A DNA stretch of 64,000 nt from an uncultured Lacinutrix sp. (GTDB lineage: Bacteria; Bacteroidota; Bacteroidia; Flavobacteriales; Flavobacteriaceae). The stretch's first letter is position 1. Every line of letters begins with the position of its first letter. A program made the translations under genes and the position numbers. The DNA lies in contig CAKZMU010000007.1 of assembly GCA_937129145.1 (NCBI GenBank), positions 1-64,000 on the forward strand, in the 5' to 3' direction. Shown piece after piece: positions 44,039-54,283 of the stretch. Below the pieces are notes generated by a model. That model made no database searches, had not been told where the DNA came from, and saw only the letters and a program-made list of their open reading frames with translations.

Positions 44039-44986
44039 ATGAACAACACGATAACAGACACCAATTTTAATTTTCCAAACCAAAAAAGTGTGTATAAGGG
44101 AAAGGTTAGGGAAGTATATAATATTAACGATGAGCAATTGGTTATGATTGCCACAGATAGACTTTCTGCTTTTGATGTGGTTATGCCAAAAGGAATTCCA
44201 TATAAAGGTCAAATATTAAATCAGATAGCCACTAAAATGATGAAAGCTACTGAAGATTTAGTCCCAAATTGGTTGGTGGCAACACCAGATCCAAATGTGG
44301 CTGTTGGTCATTTATGTGAGCCTTTTAAAGTAGAAATGGTGATTCGTGGTTATATGTCTGGTCATGCAGCACGCGAGTATAAATCTGGAAAACGTATGTT
44401 GTGTGGTGTGCCAATGCCAGAAGGTATGAAAGAAAATGATAAGTTCCCTGAACCTATTATAACACCTGCTACCAAAGCAGAACAAGGTGACCATGACGAA
44501 GATATTTCTCGTGAGGATATTTTAGCAAAAGAGATTGTTTCAGAAGAGGATTACATCATTCTCGAAGACTACACACGTAAACTATTCCAAAGAGGTTCAG
44601 AAATTGCAGCCTCAAGAGGATTGATTTTGGTAGATACCAAATACGAATTCGGAAAAACTAAAGATGGGCAAATAGTCTTAATTGATGAAATTCATACACC
44701 AGATTCCTCACGTTATTTTTATGCCGATGGTTACCAAGAACGTCAGGATAGAGGCGAAGTACAAAAGCAACTCTCTAAAGAGTTTGTACGTCAGTGGTTA
44801 ATAAGTAATGGTTTTCAAGGGTTAGAAGGACAAACAGTACCTTTTATGAGTGACGAATATATTGAAACGGTTTCAGAACGTTATATAGAACTTTATGAGA
44901 ATATTACTGGTGAGTCTTTTGTAAAGGCTGATGTAAGTAATATTCAAGAGCGTATTGAGGAGAGTGTTTTAAACTACTTGAAATAA
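44039..44986 (+). CDS. purC: phosphoribosylaminoimidazole-succinocarboxamide synthase
   Basis: This 315-residue protein has the SAICAR synthase signatures: [15 protein letters not shown] near the N-terminus (ATP-binding), [43 protein letters not shown], and [30 protein letters not shown], the catalytic signature. It makes SAICAR in purine synthesis. The length suits the longer, eukaryote-like form seen in Bacteroidota. It stands alone, after a palindromic repeat. Confidence 0.95.
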   Translation: MNNTITDTNFNFPNQKSVYKGKVREVYNINDEQLVMIATDRLSAFDVVMPKGIPYKGQILNQIATKMMKATEDLVPNWLVATPDPNVAVGHLCEPFKVEMVIRGYMSGHAAREYKSGKRMLCGVPMPEGMKENDKFPEPIITPATKAEQGDHDEDISREDILAKEIVSEEDYIILEDYTRKLFQRGSEIAASRGLILVDTKYEFGKTKDGQIVLIDEIHTPDSSRYFYADGYQERQDRGEVQKQLSKEFVRQWLISNGFQGLEGQTVPFMSDEYIETVSERYIELYENITGESFVKADVSNIQERIEESVLNYLK

Positions 44987-45000
44987 TTTGAAATGCTTAA

Positions 45001-45110
45001 CGTGTTCGTGTTTGATTAGTTGCGTCGTCAAGAACTAAGTTAGGAAAAGAAAACGAACCACAGACAATTTGCGAGATTTCCTAAGTAACCATTTTGCTAA
45101 CAATGAATTA
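45001..45110. repeat. possible degenerate intergenic repeat with inverted arms
   Basis: The stretch between purC and the DUF6090 gene has TTAGGAAA (45040-45047) and TTTCCTAA (45077-45084) as an inverted pair. The nearby GTTCGTG and AAACGAACC form another imperfect pair. It has no reading frame. It looks like a folding intergenic element, but no second copy was found in the window. Confidence 0.3.
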
Positions 45111-45130
45111 GATATATTATTGAGCTTTAG

Positions 45131-45871
45131 TTATTTTTTATTTAGTTCTAGTTCTTTGTCAATTTGAGCAATAATATCTTTAAGACTTTCTTTGTTTATT
45201 ATAAAAGTTCTCCAATAATAAAAATTCTTTGATTGAAAATAAATATTTAGATCAGCTAATAAATATTCATTTGTTATTAAATCGTTAATGTTTTTATATG
45301 GTCTATATGTCATTATGTGAGCGTACTTATAATTTAAATCAGAAGAGCGCTGCCTTAGAATTTCAAATAAATTTTCATTTGTAGGTGCATTAAAAGTATA
45401 AAATCTTTGAATATTTGCATATAAGGTGTCATTTGTTATAAGATCAGAATTACCTTCAGAAATCATTGCACTGAAGGCGCTTATGTGAGATCGAAAAGGT
45501 GCATCATATTCAAATAATGTTGAATAAAATACTTGACTAATAGTATCAAAGTCTGTAAAGGAAGCTGTCTCTTTATAATATTTAAGATTAAATGAAGGAA
45601 ATACTTTTTTAAAGTACATGATCTCATCACCCCAATAAGGTGTTAGTTCTTCTATTATATCTAAATCTTTAGCCATATCTGAACGAATTGCTTCCAAAAT
45701 AGTGACAGCTTTTATTTTGCTTTTTCTATTCTCATTCCAGTTATTAATACTCAAGGCAATTAAAATTCCAATAACTACAAGTACAATTTCTCCAATTGCG
45801 TATTTAAAATATTTTCCAGTTTTATTTTTCTCCATAAGGTCGTGTCGTATTCTTCGAAAGAATTTTATCAT
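45131..45871 (-). CDS. DUF6090 family membrane-anchored protein
   Basis: This 246-residue protein starts with the DUF6090 signature: MIKFFRRIRHDLMEKNKTGKYFKYAIGEIVLVVIGILIALSINNWNENRK, with one membrane helix at about 26-44. The rest is predicted soluble and helical, with no known catalytic motif. The family is common and often present in many copies in Flavobacteriaceae; its function is unknown. The gene is monocistronic. Confidence 0.82.
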   Translation of the reverse strand: MIKFFRRIRHDLMEKNKTGKYFKYAIGEIVLVVIGILIALSINNWNENRKSKIKAVTILEAIRSDMAKDLDIIEELTPYWGDEIMYFKKVFPSFNLKYYKETASFTDFDTISQVFYSTLFEYDAPFRSHISAFSAMISEGNSDLITNDTLYANIQRFYTFNAPTNENLFEILRQRSSDLNYKYAHIMTYRPYKNINDLITNEYLLADLNIYFQSKNFYYWRTFIINKESLKDIIAQIDKELELNKK

Positions 45872-45926
45872 TGTGGCTAGTTACTTGATTACTAAATATA
45901 CAATTTGTTATAAAATTTAACCTATT

Positions 45927-46295
45927 TTACTTTTTCCGTTTCGATTTACTAGCCTTCGCCAAAGGGTTAAAAGCCAAACACAAATCCAGATAATGTGATA
46001 AATCGTCTTCGGTATCAAAACCATCAGGTGTTACAAAAATATAACCACGCATTGGTCGTCCTGTAAAGTCCATTGGTAAACAATGCTCGTTTTTTATTTC
46101 AGCTTTATAAGCATCTTCGCCAATTCTTGCCATAAGCAAACTGTCGCCATATTTTTTATCGATGTGTATGCCACACAACATTTTATTATCGACTTTAAAG
46201 CATAAACCTCCCATCATTTTGAGTTCTTCAAAAGGCGTGCGTTTGCCTTTTAATTGTTGTCGTATCCTGTCTGCTAGGTATTCGTCGTATACCAT
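45927..46295 (-). CDS. TfoX/Sxy N-terminal domain protein
   Basis: This 122-residue protein has the TfoX_N pattern: RTPFEELKMMGGLCFKVDNKMLCGIHIDK, then DSLLMARIGEDAY and a tail FTGRPMRGYIFVTPDGF. Full Sxy proteins control competence, but single-domain forms have no proven role. The C-terminus is lysine-rich. The stop codon of the upstream peptidase and this start are about 1 bp apart, so they are probably co-transcribed. Confidence 0.82.
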   Translation of the reverse strand: MVYDEYLADRIRQQLKGKRTPFEELKMMGGLCFKVDNKMLCGIHIDKKYGDSLLMARIGEDAYKAEIKNEHCLPMDFTGRPMRGYIFVTPDGFDTEDDLSHYLDLCLAFNPLAKASKSKRKK

Positions 46296-46296
46296 A

Positions 46297-47595
46297 TTAC
46301 TTAATAACTAAAATTCGTGGATTTATAGGATACAGCCATTCAATGCCACGTTCGGTTATCACAGCATCATCCTCTAGTGGCACTCGTAATTTTTTACCTC
46401 CCCATTCTGGGATTTTAGTATAAGCAAACAACTCAATAGAAATAAGGTTGGTTGGTTTAAGCTCGTAACCCAAACGCACAGGATTAAAAAACGCAATGGA
46501 TGGTCCAATACCATGTCCCCAATTTCCAACCGAGTGACAACCAATAATGACATCGGTTTTATCAAGATTGGTAAATTTATTAAAGGCCTCCATTTTATTA
46601 AAACCAGCTTTTGTTAAGGCGTCGTACACATTCTTTTCGGCTTCTTTGGCAGTAACATCTGCTTTAATGTTCTTCTTAATAATATCTCTCACTTTTACGC
46701 CTTGGTCAAATGCATTTTGTATACCATTTGGCACTTTTGTTTCACCTTCTTTAAGCACATAAGCCACACGTTTCATATCTGTGTACATATTCATAAGTCC
46801 AACTCCCCAATCTATCATCAGCACATCACCACGTTGTATAATTCTATCAGATGATGTGGCTTCAACGCCATCAGGACCTGTAATATATACCGAAGGCATC
46901 CCAAAAGAAGAGCCCAAATTGTTTTTGAATTGTTGCTCTTTCATCCACCACGCTACATCTTCAAGTGTGGTGACTCCAGGAGTAATCACCTCATTGGAAA
47001 AAGCACGTTCTGCAATGGTGTACGACAGCTCTCCAGCTTCACCATAAATGGCAATTTCACTAGCGACTCGTCGAGACCTAAAGTCGGACACTAACTTTTC
47101 AGCAGATACAAATCTGTCTTTATATTTATTACCAAGAACTTCTGATAATTCTAAATAAGCCGAATGTGTCAATCCATCAGCGCCTCCAAAGTTTTTAGAA
47201 ATATTGAGTCCAATACGTTTTGGATTACGAGCTTCAACAAATGCTTTTAGTTCACTTTGCGAACCAAAATAATCAAAAGCACCACTTCCTTCTAGTAAAT
47301 AGCCACTTATACCAAGTACAGCTCTTTCAATGCGGTCGCCACCTTTATCAGTAAAAATGTAATAACCCGTAGAACCAACATAGCCTTCTCCCATATCAGC
47401 ATATAGAGGGTCAAAATTCCCTTCACGATTGGTTATAATCCACATATCAATGTTGTTTTCACGCATGGCTTCTGGTAGCACCAAATCGAATTTATCGTTT
47501 CTCACTTGGTTCATTTTTCTCCATCTACGATGTGATTCTTGGCTAAAGGAGTTTAAACTTATGATGAATATTAAGAATGAGATTAATAGTTTCAT
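46297..47595 (-). CDS. secreted M24 family metallopeptidase (Xaa-Pro aminopeptidase-like)
   Basis: This 432-residue protein has a signal peptide ending at NSFSQ. An N-terminal creatinase-like domain is followed by a pita-bread fold with metal ligands in VLMIDWGVGLMNMYTDMKRV (two Asp), HSVGNWGHGIGP (His), SIELFAYTKIP (Glu) and EDDAVITERG (Glu). It probably removes N-terminal residues before Pro from periplasmic peptides. It is followed by the TfoX gene. Confidence 0.85.
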   Translation of the reverse strand: MKLLISFLIFIISLNSFSQESHRRWRKMNQVRNDKFDLVLPEAMRENNIDMWIITNREGNFDPLYADMGEGYVGSTGYYIFTDKGGDRIERAVLGISGYLLEGSGAFDYFGSQSELKAFVEARNPKRIGLNISKNFGGADGLTHSAYLELSEVLGNKYKDRFVSAEKLVSDFRSRRVASEIAIYGEAGELSYTIAERAFSNEVITPGVTTLEDVAWWMKEQQFKNNLGSSFGMPSVYITGPDGVEATSSDRIIQRGDVLMIDWGVGLMNMYTDMKRVAYVLKEGETKVPNGIQNAFDQGVKVRDIIKKNIKADVTAKEAEKNVYDALTKAGFNKMEAFNKFTNLDKTDVIIGCHSVGNWGHGIGPSIAFFNPVRLGYELKPTNLISIELFAYTKIPEWGGKKLRVPLEDDAVITERGIEWLYPINPRILVIK

Positions 47596-47658
47596 TATTG
47601 TTTTGGTTTTAAATTATATGTAATAAAACATCTTTTAAAGGTTTTAACTGTCACTAAT

Positions 47659-49464
47659 TTAATTTTTTAAATTATAAAAATCTAATAGTGTGTCTTTAGC
47701 TTTTAATATTTTTCTTTCATTTAAAGATGAAATAAGGTTTATCGTATCTTTCTTTTTTAAGTTAATATTGAATAATTCTTCTTTTTGAGATTTTGAATTG
47801 TACATATATTGAAAAACCTTTCCGTTTTCAGACCATACACATGAATAATAGTTTTTTTCTTGTTGAAAAATGTAGTTGCTGGTTCTTTTAGTAAAAATAG
47901 AATAGCCTCGCCAAGAATTAGGTTTTGGAACATTTAGTAAGTCAGTAATTGTTGGTGCAATATCTAATTGATTATAAAAATTAGATTTTAATTTATGCTT
48001 AGTGTTTAATTTTCCATTAGAATAATCTAATACGATTAAAGGAATTAATGTTTCGCTTAAATAAGTAGAATTTCCATGAGATACCATCCCTTTTTCCCCT
48101 AATGCTTGACCATGATCTGAAGATATAATGACAATAGAATTATGTAAATACCCTTTTTTTCCTAAAACTAAAAATGTTTGTTTTAAATAATCATCCAATT
48201 GAGTCATTCTATTATCATAATCGTTAATCAATATGTGTTTTGGTGTTGTTTTAAGAAAGTTTTTGTGCTTACTGGGTTCATAAACTTTATAATCAGGATT
48301 AAATGCACCTAGTTGATGTGAGGACATATAATGCAAATAAAAGAAGCTAGGTTTGTTGTTGCTTTCAGGATATTTTTTTAAAGTATTTATAATATTTAAA
48401 TCATCATTAATAGACACTTGCGGATTATTTTTTGTTGCATTTAGACCGTCTTGGTAGAAGTCAATACTTTTCCCATAATATTTTTTTAAACCAAAGAAAT
48501 TTGTATGATCTCCACTCAATATAAAATTTATTGTATAATCTTGTTTTTTTAATAAATCATGAATAAAAAAGTTTTGATGCGCTACCGAATAATTTGAAGA
48601 TAAAACGTTTGTTATTCCTATAAAAGACCTAGAGCTAGTAGAAAAAAAGTTTTTAACATTATAGGCATTTTGCAGACTTGAAATTGAATCTAAAAAAGGA
48701 GATGTGTTTCTTATATACCCACTACTACTTAAATGATCATACCTAAGTGCATCACATAAAATTAGGATGACATTTTTTTTATTGAATTTTAGATTTTCTG
48801 GGTAGTTAACTTTTGCTAAATAGTTTTCTTGCCCTGTTCCTTTTGCTATTTCATTTTGTGGGGTAAACTCATATAAAAAGAACGCCACTAAAGGATCGTC
48901 TGTACTAACCCTTTTTTGCATCCATTCTATATTAAAAAATAGTAAAGGGAATAATATATATAACCCTATTCCTGTAAGGATGCTTTTTTTTGTGAAAAAT
49001 GAATCTTTTACTCGTAAAAACTCATTAAAAAACGTTTTTGAATTTAAAATAATTGGAATTATAATCACCATAGAAACTACTGAAAAAGCCAAAAACAGTA
49101 AAGTTTTTGTCATTCTAAAAGGGAGAGCATTTAATAAACTATCAATTTCATTTAAATAAACGATTAAAATATTAAATGTTAGTGGGTGACCCCAATTTTG
49201 ATGAGCTATAAAAAAACCTAGGTAAATGTTAAAAATGAATACATAGAATCCAATAAAAAAAAATGCAATTAGCAATGTTGCAATTTTTTTTGACAAAAAT
49301 TTAGCAGATAAAATGCTTATATAGTAAACGAAAAGCATTCCGTAAGAAATAATCATTACATGTACAGGAATTGCACGAAGTCTAATTTGAAACTTAAAAT
49401 AAAAAACAGTAATAAGTATTGCCGAAATTATTAATGTAAAGACTGCTAAACGTTTTATTGCCAT
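47659..49464 (-). CDS. sulfatase-fold membrane transferase (phosphoethanolamine/phosphoglycerol transferase-like)
   Basis: This 601-residue protein has about five N-terminal membrane helices (1-190) and a periplasmic alkaline-phosphatase-fold domain. That domain has VILILCDALRYDHLSSSGY (metal Asp), the likely nucleophile region FFSTSSRSFIGITNVLSS, IVIISSDHGQALGEKG (metal Asp/His) and SHGNSTYLSETLIPLIV. This matches EptA/LTA-synthase-like transferases that modify lipid A or surface glycans. The acceptor is unknown. It is a single gene with 60-170 bp on either side. Confidence 0.8.
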   Translation of the reverse strand: MAIKRLAVFTLIISAILITVFYFKFQIRLRAIPVHVMIISYGMLFVYYISILSAKFLSKKIATLLIAFFFIGFYVFIFNIYLGFFIAHQNWGHPLTFNILIVYLNEIDSLLNALPFRMTKTLLFLAFSVVSMVIIIPIILNSKTFFNEFLRVKDSFFTKKSILTGIGLYILFPLLFFNIEWMQKRVSTDDPLVAFFLYEFTPQNEIAKGTGQENYLAKVNYPENLKFNKKNVILILCDALRYDHLSSSGYIRNTSPFLDSISSLQNAYNVKNFFSTSSRSFIGITNVLSSNYSVAHQNFFIHDLLKKQDYTINFILSGDHTNFFGLKKYYGKSIDFYQDGLNATKNNPQVSINDDLNIINTLKKYPESNNKPSFFYLHYMSSHQLGAFNPDYKVYEPSKHKNFLKTTPKHILINDYDNRMTQLDDYLKQTFLVLGKKGYLHNSIVIISSDHGQALGEKGMVSHGNSTYLSETLIPLIVLDYSNGKLNTKHKLKSNFYNQLDIAPTITDLLNVPKPNSWRGYSIFTKRTSNYIFQQEKNYYSCVWSENGKVFQYMYNSKSQKEELFNINLKKKDTINLISSLNERKILKAKDTLLDFYNLKN

Positions 49465-49633
49465 CGTAATGTACTGGGAAAATTGTTAAAAAAGAAGAGT
49501 CATTCAATAACGAAGTTAGAAATTAAAAGTACATAATCAATAGTATATATATTAAAAGCACAAGAAATTATTAACATTCTTAATTGTTTCATTCATCTTT
49601 CTTACATTTATAACTTAAACTAACTAAACATTT

Positions 49634-51016
49634 ATGGAATTACTTAACGACTTAACCGCAGCATTTTCAAGTGCGATGTGGGGATTACCACTTTTAATAA
49701 TATTAATTGGAGGTGGACTATACTTACTTGTGCGCTCAAAATTCGCACCTTTCCTCATGCTTGGTCATGCTATTCAAGTGTTAAGAGGTAAATATGATGA
49801 CCCGAATGATCCAGGACAAATAAGTCATTTTCAAGCCTTAACAACAGCGTTATCATCAACTATAGGAATGGGAAATGTTGCTGGTGTTGCGGTAGCTATT
49901 TCTATTGGAGGTCCTGGAGCTGTGTTCTGGATGTGGATAAGTGCTGTAGTAGGTATGTCAACTAAGTTTTTCACATCGACACTAGCTATTATGTTTAGAG
50001 GAAAAGACAGTGCAGGTGAGTTGCAAGGTGGTCCAATGTACTTCATCATGGAAGGTTTAGGGAAGAATTGGAAACCTTTAGCAATTATGTTTAGTTTTTG
50101 TTGTATGATTGGTGCATTGCCTGTGTTTAATGTCAACCAATTAACACAAGCAATTAATGATATTTTATTAGTGCCGAATGGCGTTGAGGTTGGATTTACT
50201 TCAAATTTAGTTATAGGTTTAGCATTAGTTGGTATTACATCCTTAGTGATTCTTGGAGGATTAGGACGCATTAGTAAAACAGCTGCCAAAATGGTACCAT
50301 CCATGGTACTACTTTATTTTGTTTCGGTAGTAATTATTTTAATTGTAAATATTGATGTGGTTCCAAAATATTTGGGATTGATTTTTACTGATGCTTTTTC
50401 TGCGGATTATCTTCCTAAAGACCAAACATTTTTGGGAGGCGTTGTTGGAGCTCTAATTTTATTAGGAATTAAGCGTGGTGCTTTTTCTAACGAGGCTGGC
50501 TTGGGAACAGCGCCTTTAGCACATGGAGCGGCAAAAACTGATGAACCAGTTCGCGAAGGGTTGGTAGCGATGTTGGGCCCTGCGATAGATACGCTAATTG
50601 TATGTACACTTACAGCTTTAGCAATTTTAGTTACTGGTGTCTGGGAAACGACTGCCGATAACGGTGTAAGTTTAACGGCATCAGCCTTTGGAGCAGCAAT
50701 GCCTGGATTTGGTAAATACCTGTTGCTAATTTGTATCGCTGTGTTTAGTATTTCATCGCTATTTTCATATTCTTATTATGGTTCAAAATGTATGTCGTTT
50801 TTAATTGGTGCCGATAAAAAACATTACTACAATTATTTCTATATAGTTAGTATTATTCTTGGTGCTACAACCTCTTTAAGTGCCATGATTAACCTCATTG
50901 ATGGAGTCTTTGCTTTAATGGCAATTCCAACGATGTTATCGACTATTATTTTGGCGCCAAAAGTGGTGAAAGAATTGGTAGCTTATAAACAACGCCTAAA
51001 AGAAAGCAAAGCATGA
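49634..51016 (+). CDS. alanine/glycine:cation symporter (AGCS family)
   Basis: This 460-residue protein has about ten or more membrane helices. The AGCS signatures are QALTTALSSTIGMGNVAGVAVAISIGGPGAVFWMW and GGPMYFIMEGLGKNW, with GIKRGAFSNEAGLGTAPLAHGAAKTDEPVREGL later. It takes up alanine or glycine with Na+ or H+. Its end overlaps the next gene by 4 bp, an unusual coupling to an SSS symporter pair. Confidence 0.9.
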   Translation: MELLNDLTAAFSSAMWGLPLLIILIGGGLYLLVRSKFAPFLMLGHAIQVLRGKYDDPNDPGQISHFQALTTALSSTIGMGNVAGVAVAISIGGPGAVFWMWISAVVGMSTKFFTSTLAIMFRGKDSAGELQGGPMYFIMEGLGKNWKPLAIMFSFCCMIGALPVFNVNQLTQAINDILLVPNGVEVGFTSNLVIGLALVGITSLVILGGLGRISKTAAKMVPSMVLLYFVSVVIILIVNIDVVPKYLGLIFTDAFSADYLPKDQTFLGGVVGALILLGIKRGAFSNEAGLGTAPLAHGAAKTDEPVREGLVAMLGPAIDTLIVCTLTALAILVTGVWETTADNGVSLTASAFGAAMPGFGKYLLLICIAVFSISSLFSYSYYGSKCMSFLIGADKKHYYNYFYIVSIILGATTSLSAMINLIDGVFALMAIPTMLSTIILAPKVVKELVAYKQRLKESKA

Positions 51017-51267
51017 CAAAGCAAAACGCAAAGGCCTACTGGAAAGAAAACTTAAGGTATGTTTTAATATTACTTACTATTTGGTTTTTGGTGTCTTATG
51101 GCGCAGGAATCATTTTTAAAGACGCTTTAAATACTATAAGAATTGGAGGCTTTAAATTAGGGTTTTGGTTTGCACAACAAGGTTCCATTTATGTGTTTGT
51201 CATTCTCATATTCGTCTATGTACGCTTAATGAACAAGTTAGATAAAAAATATGGCTATGATGAATAA
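51013..51267 (+). CDS. DUF4212 small symporter subunit
   Basis: This 84-residue protein has two membrane helices and the DUF4212 pattern: YWKENLRYVLILLTIWFLVSYGAGIIF, then GFKLGFWFAQQGSIYVFVILIFVYVRLMNKLDKKYG. It typically pairs with a VC_2705-type solute:sodium symporter, which follows with overlap. It probably forms part of that transporter. Confidence 0.9.
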   Translation: MTKQNAKAYWKENLRYVLILLTIWFLVSYGAGIIFKDALNTIRIGGFKLGFWFAQQGSIYVFVILIFVYVRLMNKLDKKYGYDE

Positions 51268-52987
51268 AGTATTGTTAATCGAAGCCATGAGTGTACAAAA
51301 TTGGACCTACATCTTAGTAGGTGTTACATTTGCCATTTATATTGGCATTGCCATTTGGTCTAGAGCAAGTTCCACAAAAGAATTTTATGTTGCTGGAGGA
51401 GGTGTTTCTCCTTGGGCAAATGGTATGGCAACAGCTGCCGATTGGATGAGTGCTGCATCCTTTATTGGTATGGCAGGAATCATCTCATTTGCTGGCTATG
51501 ATGGAGCAGTCTATTTAATGGGTTGGACTGGAGGTTATGTATTGCTTGCCTTACTCTTAGCGCCTTATTTAAGGAAATTCGGAAAGTTTACAGTACCAGA
51601 TTTTATTGGTGACCGTTACTATTCCAGTACAGCTAGAGTTGTGGCCGTTTTGTGTGCATTATTGGTGTCATTTACTTATGTGGCTGGCCAAATGCAAGGT
51701 GTAGGTATTGTGTTTTCTAGATTCCTAGAGGTTGACTATAATACTGGTGTTATTATAGGAATGATTATTGTCTTGTTCTATGCAGTTTTAGGAGGCATGA
51801 AAGGAATCACCTATACGCAAGTAGCTCAGTATTGCGTGCTCATTTTTGCATTTATGGTACCTGCAATTTTTATTTCTATTCAAATGACGGGTAATCCAGT
51901 ACCACAATTGGGTTTTGGATCTGAAATGAATGATGGCTCTGGAACCTTTTTGTTAGATAAACTAGATGGATTAAGTACGGAACTTGGTTTTGACGAATAT
52001 ACCGAAGGCTCAAAATCATTGATTGATGTGTTTGCGATAACCTTAGCCTTAATGGTTGGTACTGCAGGATTGCCTCATGTTATTGTTAGATTTTTTACTG
52101 TAAAGAAAGTTAGAGATGCACGAAAATCAGCAGGAATAGCATTGCTTTTAATTGCCGTTTTATATACAACCGCACCAGCAGTAGCTGCATTTGCGAGAAC
52201 TAATCTTATTGAAACAGTTTCTAATCAACCTTATACCGATGTACCACAATGGTTTAAAAAATGGGAAACCACAGGGTTAATCACCTTTATTGATAAGAAT
52301 AATGATGGACTCATTCAATACGTTGCAGACGAATCACAAAATGAGTTAGTTGTAAACAGAGATATTATGGTATTGGCGAACCCTGAAATTGCTAATTTAC
52401 CTAATTGGGTCATTGCATTGGTAGCGGCTGGAGGTTTAGCAGCGGCATTATCAACAGCAGCAGGTTTGTTATTAGTAATTTCGTCATCAGTATCTCACGA
52501 TTTAATTAAAAAAGTATATAATCCAAAAATCTCTGAAAAAGGAGAATTAATTGCAGCACGTATCTCAGCAGTAGGAGCTGTTTGTGTCGCAGGCTATTTT
52601 GGTATTAATCCACCAGATTTTGTCGCAGCAGTCGTCGCCTTGGCATTTGGTTTGGCAGCAGCATCATTTTTTCCTGCTATTGTATTAGGAATATTTTATA
52701 AACGAATGAATAAAGAAGGTGCTGTAGCTGGAATGGTCGTTGGTATTGCCATTATGTTGTTCTATATCGTAAAATATAAATTTGGTTGGCTAGATGATAC
52801 AATGCCTGAAAAAAGCGAATGGTGGTTTGGGATTTCTCCTGAAGGCTTTGGAGCAGTAGCAATGGTTATTAATTTCGTAGTTTCTATAACGGTTATGAAA
52901 TTTACTAAAGCACCACCTAAAGATGTTCAAGAGATTGTTGAGAATATTAGAATTCCAAGTGGAGCAGGAGAAGCTTCCAGTCATTAG
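51251..52987 (+). CDS. sodium:solute symporter, VC_2705/ActP-like (acetate-type)
   Basis: This 578-residue protein has about thirteen membrane helices. It begins MAMMNKVLLIEAMSVQNWTY; the ATG at 51287 (MSVQNWTY) is an alternative start that avoids overlap. SSS motifs are seen in SSTKEFYVAGGGVSPWANGMATAADWMSAASFIGMAG and GTAGLPHVIVRFFTVKKV. It is expected to carry acetate or another short carboxylate with Na+. acs, which activates acetate, lies about 2.7 kb downstream on the same strand. Confidence 0.9.
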   Translation: MAMMNKVLLIEAMSVQNWTYILVGVTFAIYIGIAIWSRASSTKEFYVAGGGVSPWANGMATAADWMSAASFIGMAGIISFAGYDGAVYLMGWTGGYVLLALLLAPYLRKFGKFTVPDFIGDRYYSSTARVVAVLCALLVSFTYVAGQMQGVGIVFSRFLEVDYNTGVIIGMIIVLFYAVLGGMKGITYTQVAQYCVLIFAFMVPAIFISIQMTGNPVPQLGFGSEMNDGSGTFLLDKLDGLSTELGFDEYTEGSKSLIDVFAITLALMVGTAGLPHVIVRFFTVKKVRDARKSAGIALLLIAVLYTTAPAVAAFARTNLIETVSNQPYTDVPQWFKKWETTGLITFIDKNNDGLIQYVADESQNELVVNRDIMVLANPEIANLPNWVIALVAAGGLAAALSTAAGLLLVISSSVSHDLIKKVYNPKISEKGELIAARISAVGAVCVAGYFGINPPDFVAAVVALAFGLAAASFFPAIVLGIFYKRMNKEGAVAGMVVGIAIMLFYIVKYKFGWLDDTMPEKSEWWFGISPEGFGAVAMVINFVVSITVMKFTKAPPKDVQEIVENIRIPSGAGEASSH

Positions 52988-53008
52988 GGTTACTAATCTT
53001 TTATAGTT

Positions 53009-54259
53009 ATGTGTAGGCTAATTTTATTTACTTTTCTAAGTGTAAATTGTTTTCAATTTGCTTTCTGTCAAGATAAAAAACTACTTTTTATTGGAAATAG
53101 CTATACTAATTATAATGATCTACCACAATTAGTTTATGAAGTAGCAAATTCTACTGGCGATGGCTTTATTGTTAGCTCATCTGCTGTTAATGGAACAAAC
53201 TTAGACTTTCATGCGCTTGGTGGTACTACTATGGATAATATAAATTCCGATAATTGGGATTATGTAGTTATTCAAGGTGGTGCTTATGAAGTTGCCTTAA
53301 CAGGCACTCATTTTAATAACAATGTTGCACCTTATGCTGCGCAAATTACTAGTATGATTAAAACTAATTATACATGTTCTCAGCCTATTTTTTATAGAAC
53401 TTGGGGAGTTAAAAATGGTGATAGTGGCATCACTTGTACAAATTATCCTTGGATGTGTACTTATGAAGGAATGGACGATGCTTTAGCCGCAAACTATCAA
53501 GTTTTAGCTGATGCCAATGACGGACTTATTTCACCAGTAGGTGTCGTATGGCGGTATCTTAGAAATCTTCATAGTGAAATAGAATTATATGATGAAGATG
53601 AAACCCATCCATCTCTAGCAGGTTCTTATGCAGCAGCATGTACATTTTACACGATCATTTTGCGTAAAGATCCAACGCTTATTTCTTATAATGCTGGACT
53701 AGACCCTATAGTTGCTAATAATATTAGAGAAGCCACTAAGAGTATAGTTTATAATCAACTTGCCTTATGGAAAGTTGGTGAGTTCGATCCTTTGGCTAAT
53801 TTCACTCATGTAATTAATAGTAATGAGGTAACGTTTACAAATACGTCATCAAATGCTGAAAGTTATGCTTGGGATTTTGGAGACTCAAACTCTTCTACAA
53901 ATGAAAACCCCATTCATACTTACAATACAAACGGAAGCTTTGATGTAGAACTTACCGTAACTAAATGTGGTGTATCACATACTTACGAAACAACAATCAA
54001 CCTTAATTCTTTGGACTTAAATGGTAATGTGTTTGATTTATTAAAAATATATCCTAATCCTTCACGAAATATTATTAAAGTAGAAGGAGTTTCAATTAAG
54101 AGTATTAAACTTTTTAATATATTAGGAAAGAAAATACAGGTTCCTATTAATACTACTAATGGTATTATAGATATTTCAAAACTATCAGATGGAAACTATT
54201 TTGTTGAAATTATTGCCAATAATGATAGCAAAGCTATTAAGAGAATAGTGAAAATGTAA
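53009..54259 (+). CDS. secreted SGNH-hydrolase/PKD protein with T9SS type A sorting domain
   Basis: This 416-residue protein has a signal peptide ending at FAFCQ. An SGNH-like domain (about 23-250) has LLFIGNSYTNYNDLPQ (block I Ser) and EDETHPSLAGSYAAA (catalytic Asp/His). A PKD domain (about 265-340, YAWDFGDSNSSTNENPIHTY) and a C-terminal T9SS sorting domain (LLKIYPNPSRNIIKV to IKRIVKM) follow. It is probably exported by type IX secretion and attached to the surface. It may be a carbohydrate esterase; the substrate is unknown. Confidence 0.85.
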   Translation: MCRLILFTFLSVNCFQFAFCQDKKLLFIGNSYTNYNDLPQLVYEVANSTGDGFIVSSSAVNGTNLDFHALGGTTMDNINSDNWDYVVIQGGAYEVALTGTHFNNNVAPYAAQITSMIKTNYTCSQPIFYRTWGVKNGDSGITCTNYPWMCTYEGMDDALAANYQVLADANDGLISPVGVVWRYLRNLHSEIELYDEDETHPSLAGSYAAACTFYTIILRKDPTLISYNAGLDPIVANNIREATKSIVYNQLALWKVGEFDPLANFTHVINSNEVTFTNTSSNAESYAWDFGDSNSSTNENPIHTYNTNGSFDVELTVTKCGVSHTYETTINLNSLDLNGNVFDLLKIYPNPSRNIIKVEGVSIKSIKLFNILGKKIQVPINTTNGIIDISKLSDGNYFVEIIANNDSKAIKRIVKM

Positions 54260-54283
54260 AGTGTCATAAATAAAAAGTTATCT

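Noticed and set aside
45001..45110. Possible integron attC-like site between purC and the DUF6090 gene
   Set aside because: The inverted pairs do not fit the attC core consensus and no integrase is near; kept only as a weak repeat.
49831..50304. 157-codon minus-strand frame inside the AGCS gene
   Set aside because: Shadow of a conserved transporter; its Pro/Ile-rich product has no recognisable fold.
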